NCBI GenBank assembly: GCA_014529385.2
Contig: CM043945.1
Coordinates: 146,301,741 to 146,365,740 of the forward strand
Source of the DNA: Adiantum capillus-veneris
Taxonomy: Eukaryota; Streptophyta; Polypodiopsida; Polypodiales; Pteridaceae
Direction: 5' to 3'
Length of the DNA stretch: 64,000 bases
Every line of letters starts with the position of its first letter. The stretch's first letter is position 1. Under the pieces are notes generated by a model. It searched no databases. It was not told where the DNA came from and saw only the letters and a list, made by a program, of their open reading frames with translations. Position numbers and translations under genes: made by a program. Positions 34,414-47,010 of the stretch are shown here, one piece after another.

Positions 34414-36848
34414 GCATCAAAATCCGATTCGTATGACCCGTTTTTGCCTAGAACCAAAATTCCTAAAAATTGTCCGGGGAGGCACCGGGGCCCCGGGATT
34501 GTGTGGGAACAGGTCCCAGGCCACTCCAGATGAGCTTTAGCAGCTAGGGGGCGCCCTCTTGATTTGTGGGAGTCTTGGGAAAGCTGCCAAGCCTGCAACT
34601 CAGTCTCAGAACCAGTTAACCAAGCCAACCTAACACTTGGTGGGCAAGGAACTGGACTTGCCATGCTTAACTGGAGACGCTCCCAGATGCATTTAGCAAC
34701 CCAGATCGATTTTCAGCCTGTAGGAGCCTATTTAAAGACCTGCATACACACACACACACACACACTTATGATCACACACACACACAGTGCATACACACAC
34801 ACCCACACACATTGGGAAGGTGCTGCCGAATCACACCCCTATTGAAGAAGAAGCAAGGAGGGAGGTGCTGCCGAATTTTCATCTCAAGAAGCTCGATTAG
34901 ATCAGAAAATTGAGAAGATTACCAGCTCTTAATCACGGTAACGACAGTTTAATTAATGCTATCTGTAAATTCCTTTCTCTACCATCAAAATTTCTCGTAC
35001 ATTATGCCTATTCCTAGTCGGAAATTTCTATGACTACTTTCTAAATTCTCCTTATTCGTACTCTATTATGTAATCATCATTCCATAGCTGAATTATCAGC
35101 CATTCTTCACTCTCGATTAATGATTAGAGCATAATTATCAGAGTCTTCTCTCTCTAGATAGCATAGTAATTAATCGATAAGCTAGTATTTGTGCAGATTG
35201 AAGAGAATCACTATTGTAATCACTCATTAACATTATAGCTTAATTGAATTCATTTCTCTTATGCATTAAGACGTAATTAAGAAGAAATAAATCCGTCAAT
35301 AAGTCTCTAAGAATTGGTTTTTCCTCACACATATGCATAGGGTAAATCTGCATCATCTAATTGCGAGGAAATAGTTTAATCATACTTAATCCAATTCTCT
35401 AGTAATTCCGATAGTGAAATCCTAATTATTCTTGATCATGTAAGTCGAATAATTATCTTAGAGCCGGTTCCCATAGGATTATGTGCCATCCTTAATGATT
35501 GCTTATGAAGGAAATCTAGACTCTCATATAGGAGGGATTAATTGATGTCACTAATCTACCCATTGGACTGTTATGATGCTTGTGAACCTTAGCTCTTTCT
35601 CCAAGCTAATCATTTAAAGTAGTGAGAAATGGCCCCGGTTAAGAGGACGCGCTTCGGTGGCTCCCATGATCGCGAAGCAGGAACGAGCAATGTCAACGGA
35701 AAGGGGAAGGCTCCCATGGACGAGCAAATACCGGCCATCTCACGGGCCATCGATGAAGAAGTGGAAGAGGTAGATCATATTTTTATTCAAGTTGTTTAAA
35801 TTAACATTGCATACGCTAGTTAGGAATGCTCATATCCCCAAACATGTTGGAGAAATCCGACGGAAACCTCGGCATTGAAATCATTGTACATTAAGTTCTA
35901 AAGTAGGAAGGTAATGTTTGATTGGTATGCTGTTTGCAAGAGGAAAGAATGTTTGCTAGGGAAAATTTAGCTCGACATGTTCATTTTATTTCCAATGTTG
36001 AATCAATCCTGACACCCCTACTGATCACAGGGGGCAGAGTTCCTCGTTAGGGCTCTTGAATCCACGACTTGCTTTCTATGCGGTGGATACCCACGACTTG
36101 CTTTCTATGCGGTGGGAACCCACATCTTGCTTTCTATGAGGTGGGAGTGTCCATGACGTGCTTTCTATGCGGTGGACATACCTAGTTGTATGGGCAGCTA
36201 GGCGACAACGGGAGGAGTGAACTCTCGCTGGAGGGGGGATGTTGTACCTCCAGAACATTGGAACTTTTATGAATAAGTTTGAGTAGAATTTTTACTAGAA
36301 TTCTGTCTTGGTGTTGTTTGCAATACTGGTTGAAGGGCTGTATTAACGAACAACGTGATTCGGAATTAAACAAGGAATCTTTATGTTGAACAACCTTTGT
36401 GGTAGTAATTAGGTCACACAAGGAAGTGTGAGTGTGGGGGTGGAAATTGGGGGCTTGGCTCAGGTTGCCAATGCCTACGAGATGGGTGGTCCCGATTGGT
36501 CGAGAACTCTCTGTCCCCATAGTGCTTACTCGATATTAGTAATGCTCATTTCCCCTAGAGTGGGGAATTCTCGAGAGTACGTGCCTCTGAAACATGGGGG
36601 AAAAGGCACTCGAGGTTTCTCTCCTCTTGGAAGGTGGGTCTTAGGATCGCTAGTTAGCTAAGTACGCTTCCCCTGCGAGGTGGAGCTAGATCTCTTTGCT
36701 AGTAGGCTCGAACTCGACTCACTTTGTGATGAGAGATAGTCCGCTAGTTGAACCCTGAACCATTTTTGTTTGCTTCCGCTATAGATCTAGTGGCCACCAG
36801 GTTTACCATCAGATCCGTTGTTTGATATGACGGGGTGGGGACCTCACA
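34414..36848 (+). repeat. 5' LTR of chromovirus E, 5'-truncated
   Basis: Matches 42304-44746. It ends CCTCACA two bases before the primer site. It holds a (CA)n tract near 34745-34770, exon 1 of an accessory ORF, and four tandem hairpin repeats at 36061-36180. Confidence 0.92.
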
Positions 36849-37466
36849 CATGGTATCAGAGCCTAGGTTAGGCTGGGAAAATAAAGTCGTATTGTTTGAA
36901 CATTTAAAAGGAAATGAAAGTATATAGGTAGTTGATCCGAATTCCTTGCATTGGTGTTGCAGGAAGACCCCGTGCTCGAATGTTGGAAGTTCCATGTGTT
37001 TGAGCTTATTTATGAGCAAGCTCGAAGATCCCCAGTTTACCAGTTCAGGCGAGATGTCATGGAGATACTGTTGAAGGCTTATACGCCACACTCCACTCGC
37101 ATTGATAAAGGATGGGAGCTTGATTGGACATTTCCAGGAGGGGTTTACTACATCAACGCTCGGAAGCTAGGATGCCTGGCTACCGACTTGAAGAAGATAC
37201 GTTGGGGAGAAGAGTTGAGAGTGATAGAGATATTCTACTTGGTGCCCACACGATTGGACCAGACTGTTTCGGGCAACTCCAACCAAACCATCAACGACTG
37301 GCTCTTGGAGAAGGTCACCAATGTGATTCCAGCAAACCGAGTCAAAACCTTTGGATTACTGAAAGCGGAACTCCGGCCCGATATCTTAGTTTATTATCCC
37401 CTCAAGAATGTGTATAAGAACTATTACACGAATGAAGTAGTGCATCATGTCAATACCATTTCCTAG
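35629..37466 (+). CDS. Spliced accessory ORF of chromovirus E starting inside the LTR
   Basis: Proposed exon 1 is 35629-35769 (47 codons, MAPVKRTRFGGSHDREAG..., ending EEVEE) followed by GTAGAT. Proposed exon 2 is 36963-37466 (after TTGGTGTTGCAG), starting EDPVLECWKFHVFELIYEQ and ending at TAG. Both junctions are in phase 0, giving one protein of 214 residues. The intron spans the LTR end and the primer site, so only a transcript that starts in the 5' LTR would be spliced. Exon 2 alone is an uninterrupted 168-codon frame between primer site and gag, while gag-pol beside it has stops. The protein has a basic N-terminus and a globular rest with no domain I recognise. Splicing is inferred from sequence only. 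Confidence 0.55.
36061..36180 (+). repeat. Four tandem ~29-bp hairpin repeats in the chromovirus LTR
   Basis: Each unit has the form CCAC/CCAT...TTGCTTTCTATGCGGTGG, so its ends (CCAC and GTGG) can pair. Small variations (ATCTTG, TATGAGG) distinguish the units. The same four units occur in the 3' LTR at 43959-44078. Between promoter and primer site, such stems could act in the RNA leader or bind a protein. Confidence 0.8.
36851..36862 (+). other. Primer binding site of chromovirus E (tRNA-iMet)
   Basis: TGGTATCAGAGC, the classic initiator-Met primer site, two bases after the LTR end CCTCACA. Confidence 0.95.
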
Positions 37467-37678
37467 GCGTATGTTATATGCAATCCATAAAGCCATGTAA
37501 TAAGTGGTCATCAGTCATTCTAAACCTTGAGGGGTTTCGATTGTAATAAATTTCCATCAATAAAGTGCTTTTTGTCTCTGAATCTCTGTCTCCTGATAAA
37601 GTAGAATCTTGAATTTTATTTAAAGTCTCGTGTCTATCTTGAAATTCAAGTAATGGTATCAAAAATTTCGTATAACCC

Positions 37679-40600
37679 ATGTAGGTACCGCCTGTTGCTC
37701 TGTACTCGGCAGCGCAAGAGAAGAAGCTCCTCCTTAAGCAAGCCCAACCTCCAATCTTTAAGGGCGAGGGGGCAAATGTGGAGAGAGATGCGGAAGTATG
37801 GATGGAAGCCATGGACGATTACTTTGAAGCTGCAGGGACCCAACCCGTAAATCAGACCATGCTTGCGATGTTCCGCTTGACTGGCGATGCCAAAATATGG
37901 TGGAAGCAACATTGCAGAGACCTGGACATTAAATGATCTTCCCAATCTTGGGAAGACATCAAAGCTGCCATAATGGGGCGTTACTTACCACTTGCCTATA
38001 GGACCTTGAGAATGAATGAATTCTTTTCACTTCGGCAGCTGAATTCAACGGTCGAAGAATACTATGCAAAGTTTGTCACTCTTCGGAGATATGCTCCTAA
38101 GATGACCTTGGAACAACAGGTGGCAAGGTTCTGTCAAGGATTAATCGATCCCTTGAACACTCGGCTGGAGGCTCTCAGGCCGTCAACAATACAGGATGCC
38201 TTGTTGAGGGCTAAACCTCTAGCTCTCGAAGTACAAAAGGTTAATCAGAATAGGAGGAATAATTGGGCAAAGAGGGCAAGGAACACTGCTTGGGACAACA
38301 GACCAGCCAACCAAACCTATAACCAGCGCCCTATTGTGGCTACCACTACAACCATGGAGTTCCCTGATGTTCGATGCTATGGTTGCGGCGAGCATGGACA
38401 CTACAGATCCAATTGCCCCAGGAACATTCATGCAACCAACGCCAATGCCATACCCTTGAATACCCGTGGGCGTGGCCAAGCTAATGGAAGAGGAGACCGC
38501 GGAAGAAGGAACAGAGGGCGAGGGCGTGGAGCTATCGCCAGAGTGAATGCCACAGTAGTTCAACCAACTGTCGGAGATGAAGCAGTGGAGAGAGCAACCC
38601 TACATGCTGCAATTGACAATCCCAATGGTTGCGAGCAATACGCAGTCATTCATACGCCAGGATCTCTCAGAGGTGAACAAGTTAACTTCCTTATAGATTG
38701 TGGCAGTACTCTTTCATTTCTTTCACCCAGATGCATGAGAAAGCTTAAGCTAGGTAAGTATCCGTCAAGCAAGCTAGTTGTCGAGTTAGCAAACGGCAAG
38801 GAGGTAGTATCTCAACACTCTGCAGGCAAAATTGACTTCAATTTAGGGGGACACCCAACTTCTGCCCAATTTCGAACCCTACCCTTAGGATTCTTTGATG
38901 GGATACTAGGGATGGACTGGCTAAAGCAAAATAGGGCCCACATACATTGTGCACAAGGGAATTTTACCTTTACAGATAACTTGGGTAATAAAGCCTTAAT
39001 CCAGGGGGGAAATGGGAGACCTAAGGCTACTCTAGTTAAGGCCAACAGACTTTTGAAGGGACTAAGGAAGGGTCAGCAAATATATGCAGTTAAACTCAAC
39101 AAGGTGGACCAATCAGATACCTCACTTCGACCAAACTGGTTGAGAGAGTATGATGATGTATTCCCCGAAGACCTTACGAACCTTCCACCACACAGAGAGG
39201 TAGATCATGAGATTGAGACTATCCCTAGGTGTGAACCTATCTCAAAAAGACCTTATAAAATGTCACTTCCGGAGGCCATCGAACTCAAAGAACAACTTAG
39301 GCAACTCATTGAGCAAGGATTCATTCGACCCAGTACTTCTCCTTGGGGTGCTCTAGTTCTTTTCCAAAAGAAGAAGGATGGGACCTTAAGGCTATGCATA
39401 GACTATCGTGGACTGAACCAGGTAACTGTCAAGAACAAGTATCCAATTCCAAGGATTGACGAACTTTTGGACAGACTCCACGGCGCCAAAATATTTACAA
39501 AGATAGATCTAAGGTCAGGATATTACCAAATCAGGATCAAGGAATCAGATATTCCGAAGACAGCTTTCAATACTAGGTATGGGCACTACGAATTCACAGT
39601 AATGTCTTTTGGTCTAACAAATGCTCCTGCAAGCTTCAACCGACTTATGCAGGATATTTTCAGACCTTACCTCGATGATTTTGTCTTGGTTTTCTTTGAT
39701 GACATTCTGATCTATTCTAAAGACGAGGAAGATCACGAAGAACATGTTCGCAAAGTACTTGATCTCCTTCGAGAACACCAACTTTACGCTAAAGAGAGCA
39801 AGTGCACTTTTTGCTCACCAAAGGTCAGCTATCTCGGATTTGTCATTTCGGCTGAAGGGATTTCAGTGGACCTAGACAAAGTCAAGGACATCGTTGACTG
39901 GCCTCAACCATCCACTGTCAGCAAAGTAAGGGGATTTCTTGGAATAACGGGATGGTACAGGATTTTTGTCAAGGATTATGCACGTATTGCCGCACCTTTG
40001 ATGGAACTCCTAAAGAAAGGAATGAGGATCGATTGGAAGCCCGAGCACAAGTCTAGTTTTGCTAAGCTAAAAGAATTCTTGGTCTCAGCTCCTATTTTAA
40101 AGCTTCCAGACTTCAGTAAAGAATTTGAAGTAGCGACAGATGCTAGTAAGTTTGCTCTAGGCGGAGTTCTTACTCAAGAAGGAAGACCGGTGGCGTATAC
40201 TTCGTGAAAGCTGAGGGATCATGAGAAGAATTATCCCACTCATGATCTGGAAATTTTAGCAGTTATTCATGCACTGAACTTATGGAGACATTATCTTCTT
40301 GGATGCAAGTTTCAGCTGGTTACAGACCACAAGAGTTTAAAGTGGATTTTTACCCAACCCATTCTCAATATGCGACAACGGCGATGGATAGAGCTATTAC
40401 AGGAATATGACCTTGACATAAAGTATAGACCAGGGAAGGAAAACGCAGTTGCAGATGGTCTTAGCCGAAAATCGTTTCTCGGAGCTATCTCTATTCCAAA
40501 TAACCCTATCTTGGATAGAATCAAAGAAGCATCCCTCGAAGATCCAGAGTATCAACGTATGGCTTCATTAGTCCAGCAGAATAAGATGCCTGAAGCTAAA

Positions 40601-41938
40601 GATTACTCTCTTATGGGAGGATGTCTTTACTACAGACATAGACTCTGTGTACCCCAAGACCCAACTTTAAAGAAGGCCATTCTATATGAAGCACACGATA
40701 GCCCTACATCCGGACACCCAGGCTATGCTAAAACTCTTCACGCCATCAGAAGGAGTTATTTCTGGTCTGGAATGAAAGGAGACATACTTCGCTATGTGAG
40801 GCAATGCCTTTCTTGTCAACGGATAAAGGCCGAAAGGATCAAATTACCAGGGCAACTTCAACCTCTTGACATACCCCAGATGAAGTGGGAATGCATCAGT
40901 ATGGACTTTGTTACAGGGTTACCTTCTACATGAGGTTATGATTTTGTTTTCGTGGTTGTTGACATGCTCACAAAAGTGGCTCATCTAATACCCGTAAAGA
41001 CGAACTTTACTACTTCAGGTATTAGTCGGGTATTCATCAAGGAGATTTTTAGGTTACATGGTCTACCCAAGCGTATCGTCAGCGATAGAGATGCCAAGTT
41101 TACATCAAAATTTTGGACCTCTCTTTTCCAATCTATTGGGTCACAATTAGCCTTCAGCACTGCATATCATCCGCAGACTGACGGGCAAACCGAAAGAGTT
41201 AATCAAGTCATCGAGGACATTCTCAGAGCCTATTGTTCACAAGAGCCCAAAAAGTGGTTACAATATCTACCTTTGGTAGAATATGCTTATAACTCTTCCG
41301 AACACAGAAGCATTGGAATGTCACCTTTCAAAGCTCTTTACGGACAGGAATGTTTAGCACCACTGAACTTTTCAGACCCAACCATCAGGGTAGAAGCCTC
41401 TAGAAAGATGTTAGAAGATATGGAAGCACAGACTAGAGCCATTCGCCAGGACATTCAGGCAACTCAGGATAGACAGAAGCACTATGCAGATAAGAATCGT
41501 TCGGAAAGGACTTTCAAGGAAGGAGATAAGGTTTTTCTCCGAGTCCGACCTAAGAAAAGCAATTTATCGCTAGGCAGATACAAGAAGCTAAGCCCAAGGT
41601 ATTGTGGACCATTCGAGATCATTAAGGTTGTGAGTGACCAAGCCTACAAGCTAAAGTTACCTGCAAACTTGAAGGTTCATGATGTATTCCATGTCAGCTT
41701 ACTCAAACCCTATATTCCCAAACCTGATCAATTTTTGGACTCAGATCAGATAGTCATGCCAGCTCAAGGAGTTCTCGAACTCCAACCTGACTATGTACTT
41801 GAAACAAGAGAAAGGAAATTACGCAATAGAACTATCACGGAGCATCTGGTAAAGTGGAAGGATTACCCTGAAGATGATGCAACTTGGGAAGACGAGTCGA
41901 CGCTCTTAAAATATTACCCAAACTCATTCTTGAGATGA
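37679..41938 (+). pseudogene. gag-pol of chromovirus E with chromodomain
   Basis: One frame. Stops: TAG at 37682, TGA near 37935, TGA at 40205-40207 and TGA at 40931-40933. Order: gag ([46 protein letters not shown]); zinc knuckle [14 protein letters not shown] near 38375; protease [13 protein letters not shown] near 38692 (Cys replaces Ser of DSG); RT with [10 protein letters not shown] near 39690; RNase H with [11 protein letters not shown] and TDHKSLKWIFTQP; integrase with H2C2 and D-D-E blocks (WECISMDFVTGLP, IVSDRDAKF, YHPQTDGQTERVNQ); and a chromodomain at the end (EHLVKWKDYPEDDATWE). The TGA at 40205 replaces the Arg of the usual YTSRKLRDHE. Chromodomains direct such elements to heterochromatin. 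Confidence 0.93.
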
Positions 41939-41960
41939 GGACATCTCAAATTTTTCACGT

Positions 41961-41969
41961 TGGGGAGGT
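41961..41969 (+). other. Polypurine tract of chromovirus E
   Basis: TGGGGAGGT, directly before TGTAAGG at 41970, where the LTR starts. A short tract, typical for chromoviruses. Confidence 0.75.
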
Positions 41970-42632
41970 TGTAAGGTCTCTCACCCGATCAAAAGAGCAC
42001 CCTTGTACCACGAAATGAATACAATGGAATAAGTTACTATTTTTAGCAGTTTTCCAGATTCTGTCAGTGCCATGATGTTTAGAATGTTATAAAGCTTCAA
42101 AATGTGAATTCAAATAATTTTTGTGAAAAATTTCCAAAAATAGTAAGTTTTTGGTCACCCGACCCGTCCAGTTTTGATCGTCTCGAAAAACTGCACCCGT
42201 ACACCGAATTTCAAAAAAATGCATTTCGGACCCCGGGGGCTGCTAAATATGGCAGGTACTCGGGCCAGTACGCCTTAGTTAGAGCTTCGTATGGCAATTT
42301 ACAGCATCAAAATCCGATTCATATGACCCGTTTTAGCCTAGAACCAAAATTCCTAAAAATTGTCCGGGGAGGCACCGGGGCCCCGGGATTGTGTGGGAAC
42401 AGGTCCCAGGCCACTCCAGATGAGCTTTAGCAGCTAGGGGGCGCCCTCTTGATTTGTGGGAGTCTTGGGAAAGCTGCCAAGCCTGCAAATCAGTCTCAGA
42501 ACCAGTTAACCAAGCCAACCTAACACTTGGTGGGCAAGGAACTAGACTTGCCATGCTTAACTGGAGAAGCTCCCAGATGCATTTAGCAACCCAGATCGAT
42601 TTTCAGCCTGTAGGAGCCTATTTAAAGACCTG

Positions 42633-42663
<31 letters not shown>

Positions 42664-44746
42664 TTATGATCACACACACACACAGTGCATACACACACAC
42701 CCACACACATTGGGAAGGTGCTGCCGAATCACACCCCTATTGAAGAAGAAGCAAGGAGGGAGGTGTTGCCGAATTTTCATCTCAAGAAGCTCGATTAGAT
42801 CAGAAAATTGAGAAGATTACCAGCTCTTAATCACGGTAACGACAGTTTAATTAATGCTATCTGTAAATTCCTTTCTCTACCATCAAAATTTCTCGTACAT
42901 TATGCCTATTCCTAGTCGGAAATTTCTATGACTACTTTCTAAATTCTCCTTATTCGTACTCTATTATGTAATCATCATTCCATAGCTGAATTATCAGCCA
43001 TTCTTCACTCTCGATTAATGATTAGAGCATAATTATCAGAGTCTTCTCTCTCTAGATAGCATAGTAATTAATCGGTAAGCTAGTATTTGTGCAGATTGAA
43101 GAGAATCACTATTGTAATCACTCATTAACATTATAGCTTAATTGAATTCATTTCTCTTATGCATTAAGACGTAATTAAGAAGAAATAAATCCGTCAATAA
43201 GTCTCTAAGAATTGGTTTTTCCTCACACATATGCATAGGCTAAATCTGCATCATCTAATTGCGAGGAAATAGTTTAATCATACTTAATCCAATTCTCTGG
43301 TAATTCCCATAGTGAAATCCTAATTATTCTTGATCATGTAAGCCGAATAATTATCTTAGAGCCGGTTCCCATAGGTTTATGTGCCATCCTTAATGATTGC
43401 TTATGAAGGAAATCTAGACTCTCATATAGGAGGGATTAATTGATGTCACTAATCTACCCATTGGACTGTTATGATGCTTGTGACCCTTAGCTCTTTCTCC
43501 AAGCTAATCATTTAAAGTAGTGAGAAATGGCCCCGATTAAGAGGACGCGCTTCGGTGGCTCCCATGATCGCGAAGCAGGAACGAGCAATGTCAACGGAAA
43601 GGGGAAGGCTCCCATGGACGAGCAAATACCGGCCATCTCACGGGCCATCGATGAAGAAGTGGAAGAGGTAGATCATATTTTTATTCAAGTTGTTTAAATT
43701 AACATTGCATACGCTAGTTAGGAATGCTCATATCCCCAAACATGTTGGAGAAATCCGACGGAAACCTCGGCATTGAAATCATTGTACATTAAGTTCTAAA
43801 GTAGGAAGGTAATGTTTGATTGGTATGCTGTTTGCAAGAGGAAAGAATGTTTGCTAGGGAAAATTTAGCTCGACATGTTCATTTTATTTCCAATGTTGAA
43901 TCAATCCTGACACCCCTACTGATCACAGGGGGCAGAGTTCCTCGTTAGGGCTCTTGAATCCACGACTTGCTTTCTATGCGGTGGATACCCACGACTTGCT
44001 TTCTATGCGGTGGGAACCCACATCTTGCTTTCTATGAGGTGGGAGTGTCCATGACGTGCTTTCTATGCGGTGGACATACCTAGTTGTATGGGCAGCTAGG
44101 CGACAACGGGAGGAGTGAACTCTCGCTGGAGGGGGGATGTTGTACCTCCAGAACATTGGAACTTTTATGAATAAGTTTGAGTAGAATTTTTACTAGAATT
44201 CTGTCTTGGTGTTGTTTGCAATACTGGTTGAAGGGCTGTATTAACGAACAACGTGATTCGGAATTAAACAAGGAATCTTTATGTTGAACAACCTTTGTGG
44301 TAGTAATTAGGTCACACAAGGAAGTGTGAGTGTGGGGGTGGAAAGTGGGGGCTTGGCTCAGGTTGCCAATGCCTACGAGATGGGTGGTCCCGATTGGTCG
44401 GGAACTCTCTGTCCCCATAGTGCTTACTCGATATTAGTAATGCTCATTGCCCCTAGAGTGGGGAATTCTCGAGAGTACGTGCCTCTGAAACATGGGGAAA
44501 AAGGCACTCGAGGTTTCTCTCCTCTTGGAAGGTGGGTCTTAGGATCGCTAGTTAGCTAAGTACGCTTCCCCTGCGAGGTGGAGCTAGATCTCGTTGCTAG
44601 TAGGCTCGAACTCGACTCACTTTGTGATGAGAGATCGTCCGCTAGTTGAACCCTGAACCATTTTTGTTTGCTTCCGCTATAGATCTAGTGGCCACCAGGT
44701 TTACCATCAGATCCGTTGTTTGATACGACGGGGTGGGGACCTCACA
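41970..44746 (+). repeat. 3' LTR of chromovirus E (2.78 kb)
   Basis: It starts TGTAAGG and ends CCTCACA. From 42304 it matches the 5' LTR nearly base for base. The first 334 bases have no counterpart in the truncated 5' LTR. Exon 1 of the accessory ORF recurs here at 43527 with one codon change (Val>Ile). Confidence 0.92.
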
Positions 44747-45309
44747 CTTTGCACATCCAAATAGAAGTGTCTTTGTTTAACCAAGCTTAATTTCAGCCGA
44801 AGAGACTGAATCGAGCTCTTGTATGGGCGTTTTCATGACATCTCTATAAGTGTGATCTTTTAGATTCACCCTTGTTATTGATCCCACTTGCTTCAAGTAC
44901 AGGTAATTGTTTCCCCAATCTTGGATGAGTTGTACATGTCACATGAAAGGTCTTCCGAATATGATTTCGTAATTGAGTCTCTTCCCAAATTCTACTATGG
45001 CAAAAGTGTGTTGATATTCAATCCCACAGAATTAACTGTCACCTTTTCAAGTAGTGCTAATGGTCTTTCAATGTGTCCATCAACCTGTTGCAATTTCATT
45101 TGAGTTTTTCTAATGGCTAGTTGTCCCCAGGATTCCCATACTGCTTTCGTGTCTATGGCTATTCTTGTCCCACTATCCAGTATTTCCATGGTTTCTATGT
45201 CATTATATTTCACTGAAAGAGTTGTGTTTCCTTCTTCCCTGTTGTAGTATTCTTCGACTTTGCTCATTGGAACAAATCGAATCTCTTTGTTGTCCATTTT
45301 GTGTTTCAA
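44747..45309 (-). pseudogene. Retropepsin of element B
   Basis: Active-site DSGT intact in context MEILDSGTRIAIDTKAVWESW. The downstream half (minus strand below 44995) is in another frame and reads on to a DWG-type end, LKDHTYRD, then is cut by the chromovirus boundary. Confidence 0.75.
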
Positions 45310-46356
45310 TTATCCCAAATTTTTTGCAATCAACCTCGTTATCCCCACCTTCTCTAGGGTTTTCTGTAGATCATTCCATAAATATGGTCTGATTTTTAAT
45401 AGCTCTCCCAAAGTAAGAGTGCATTGGATGGGTGTAGACATGATTGAATGAAAGTTGTCTACTTTTAGGGTTTGTTCCACTCTTTTTACGTGAGTGGTCT
45501 TACACACTGTGGATCCAGATTCATTATCTCCCAAGTAAGAGGGTAATGTTTTCATGGTCAATGGGTTAGACATTCTTGAAGCTTCAAATTTTCAATCCCC
45601 ATACAAGGATTGTATATCCATCTCCATATCAGGAGGTAGATTGTCTAACCAAAATTACTCTATAGGAACTGACTTCAAAGTTAAGCTCCCATCATTGATC
45701 TCTCTAACTTTTTTCCATAAGTGTCTTGGCCAGTCTTCTTCCACGAATGGAATTCCGTCTAAGGCATCTTCGTTGTCTGGTACTATAAGTTTTGGCTCTT
45801 TTGTTTCAATTGGGGGTTCTACCACCACTTTGGATTTTTCTTGATTGTCCCTTACCACAAGCTCCTCAGGTTTTGCCATACTTTCGAGCTTGGGTTTTTG
45901 TTTTTCCAGCATCTCTTGCGTGGTTCTTACCAAATTTTGATAAGATTCAAGCTTAGCTGCTTCCATGTCTGGAGAAGGATAGTTTTTTCTTTTTTTTTCC
46001 ATGTTTTGGCCTGCTTTAAGTGTCGCTTGGTAGGCTTCCAAGACTGCATTAATAGGCTCAAAAAATTTGTCAACCAAAATTGATCCTCTAGATTTCACGG
46101 TGGTCTCCTTGATTTTGCTTCCAATTTCTTTCACCTTTTCTTGGAATAGCTTCTTTGCTTTCTCCTCGATTTCAGCCCTTTGTTTCTGTTTTCTCATCTC
46201 ATGCCTTTTGTTTCTGCTTCGTTTGGTCTTTTGAGAGGAATTTTTTGTATTTTCTAAATCATCAGAGGAGTTATGTTTCTTTTTCTTAGACTGGGCTGTG
46301 GTGATTACCTTGATTGGAGCAATCGTTGCACTCTTAGATGAGCTATTAGGTATCAC
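45310..46356 (-). pseudogene. Gag-protease linker of element B
   Basis: A 233-codon K/E/S-rich frame (46356-45655) followed by an 87-codon frame (45573-45310). Element A has the same type of sequence at 4690-5850. It may form a coil; no enzymatic motif. Confidence 0.65.
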
Positions 46357-46748
46357 TTAGACTACGTTCACTACTACTTTACCCTTGTTTAAAGTCTTTT
46401 TTGGACAATCTTCCGAGAAGTGTCCTCCCTTTTTGCAACATTGTATGCAATAAGCTTCAACAGGCTTGAGGTTTTTGTCAAGCTCTGGGCATTCATTTTT
46501 CCAATGATCATTTGCACCACAGTTATGACAGTTTCCAGTTCTTGGCTTAATCATGGGCCTTACCATAGGAGGTATGACACCTTGATTAGCTACATAGTAC
46601 TTTGGTGCAAGCTCTGGTGTAGTATAAGTCACAAGTTCTTCCACTGGTGGTGGATGTGAATTATACCAATCTCCTTCTATCATTATTGTACATGGACTAG
46701 GCTCAGCATAGGGTGTAATAGGCACTAGTGCTTGTTCATCTATTACTC
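46357..46748 (-). pseudogene. gag: Nucleocapsid part of element B gag, two zinc knuckles
   Basis: Two CCHC-type knuckles, the first CX2CX4HX4C and the second CX2CX5HX4C, bind the RNA genome. Element A retains only one good knuckle here, so B shows the more complete ancestral state. The N-terminal codons of this frame at 46749 and beyond come from the element D LTR; the host frame resumes at 53190. Confidence 0.8.
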
Positions 46749-46965
46749 TGATGGGAGCAAAGCGAACCCCAAACCCCCGACGGCCTCTACAACACCGGGG
46801 ACCGAATGGCACGCCTCGAGCCTGTCATGGTAAAGCAAACAGGGGGCACCACCTAGCTTCAGCGGCTAGGACGCAAACAACACACCACCATAACAAAGTT
46901 TTCATCCAAGAGAGATGGATGCTTGGGAGTAATGATGAAGAGGAAGGGAAATGAGATCAATAGAG

Positions 46966-47010
<45 letters not shown>

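Larger units (their letters stand above)
34414..44746 (+). mobile_element. Element E: chromovirus (Ty3/gypsy with chromodomain)
   Basis: 5' LTR remnant 34414-36848, tRNA-iMet primer site 36851, a spliced accessory ORF, gag-pol 37679-41938 in one frame ending in a chromodomain, purine tract, full 3' LTR 41970-44746. The first ~334 bases of the 5' LTR are missing. The two LTRs differ at only a few sites, so this is the youngest element here. Gag-pol has TAG at codon 2 and three TGA stops, so this copy does not make the full polyprotein. It lies between the truncated LTR of element C and element B sequence. Confidence 0.92.
44747..46748 (-). mobile_element. Element B, piece 2 (gag C-terminus, zinc knuckles, protease)
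   Basis: Minus strand, read from 46748 down. 46748-46357: a Pro-rich part and two zinc knuckles CHNCGANDHWKNEC and CIQCCKKGGHFSEDC. 46356-45655: K/E-rich linker. 45573-45310: a frame with LPSYLGDNESGS and PIQCTLTLGELLKIRP, matching 5.68-5.85 kb of element A. 45309-44995: retropepsin with DSGTRIAIDTKAVW, then ERPLALLEKVTVNSVG. Element A has the same order, which fixes the identity. The piece ends at the chromovirus LTR (44746) and at element D (46749). Confidence 0.85.

Noticed and set aside
34407-34845. Frames at the chromovirus LTR start (plus and minus)
   Set aside because: They lie in LTR sequence with (CA)n runs, are repeated in the 3' LTR, and show no conserved protein.
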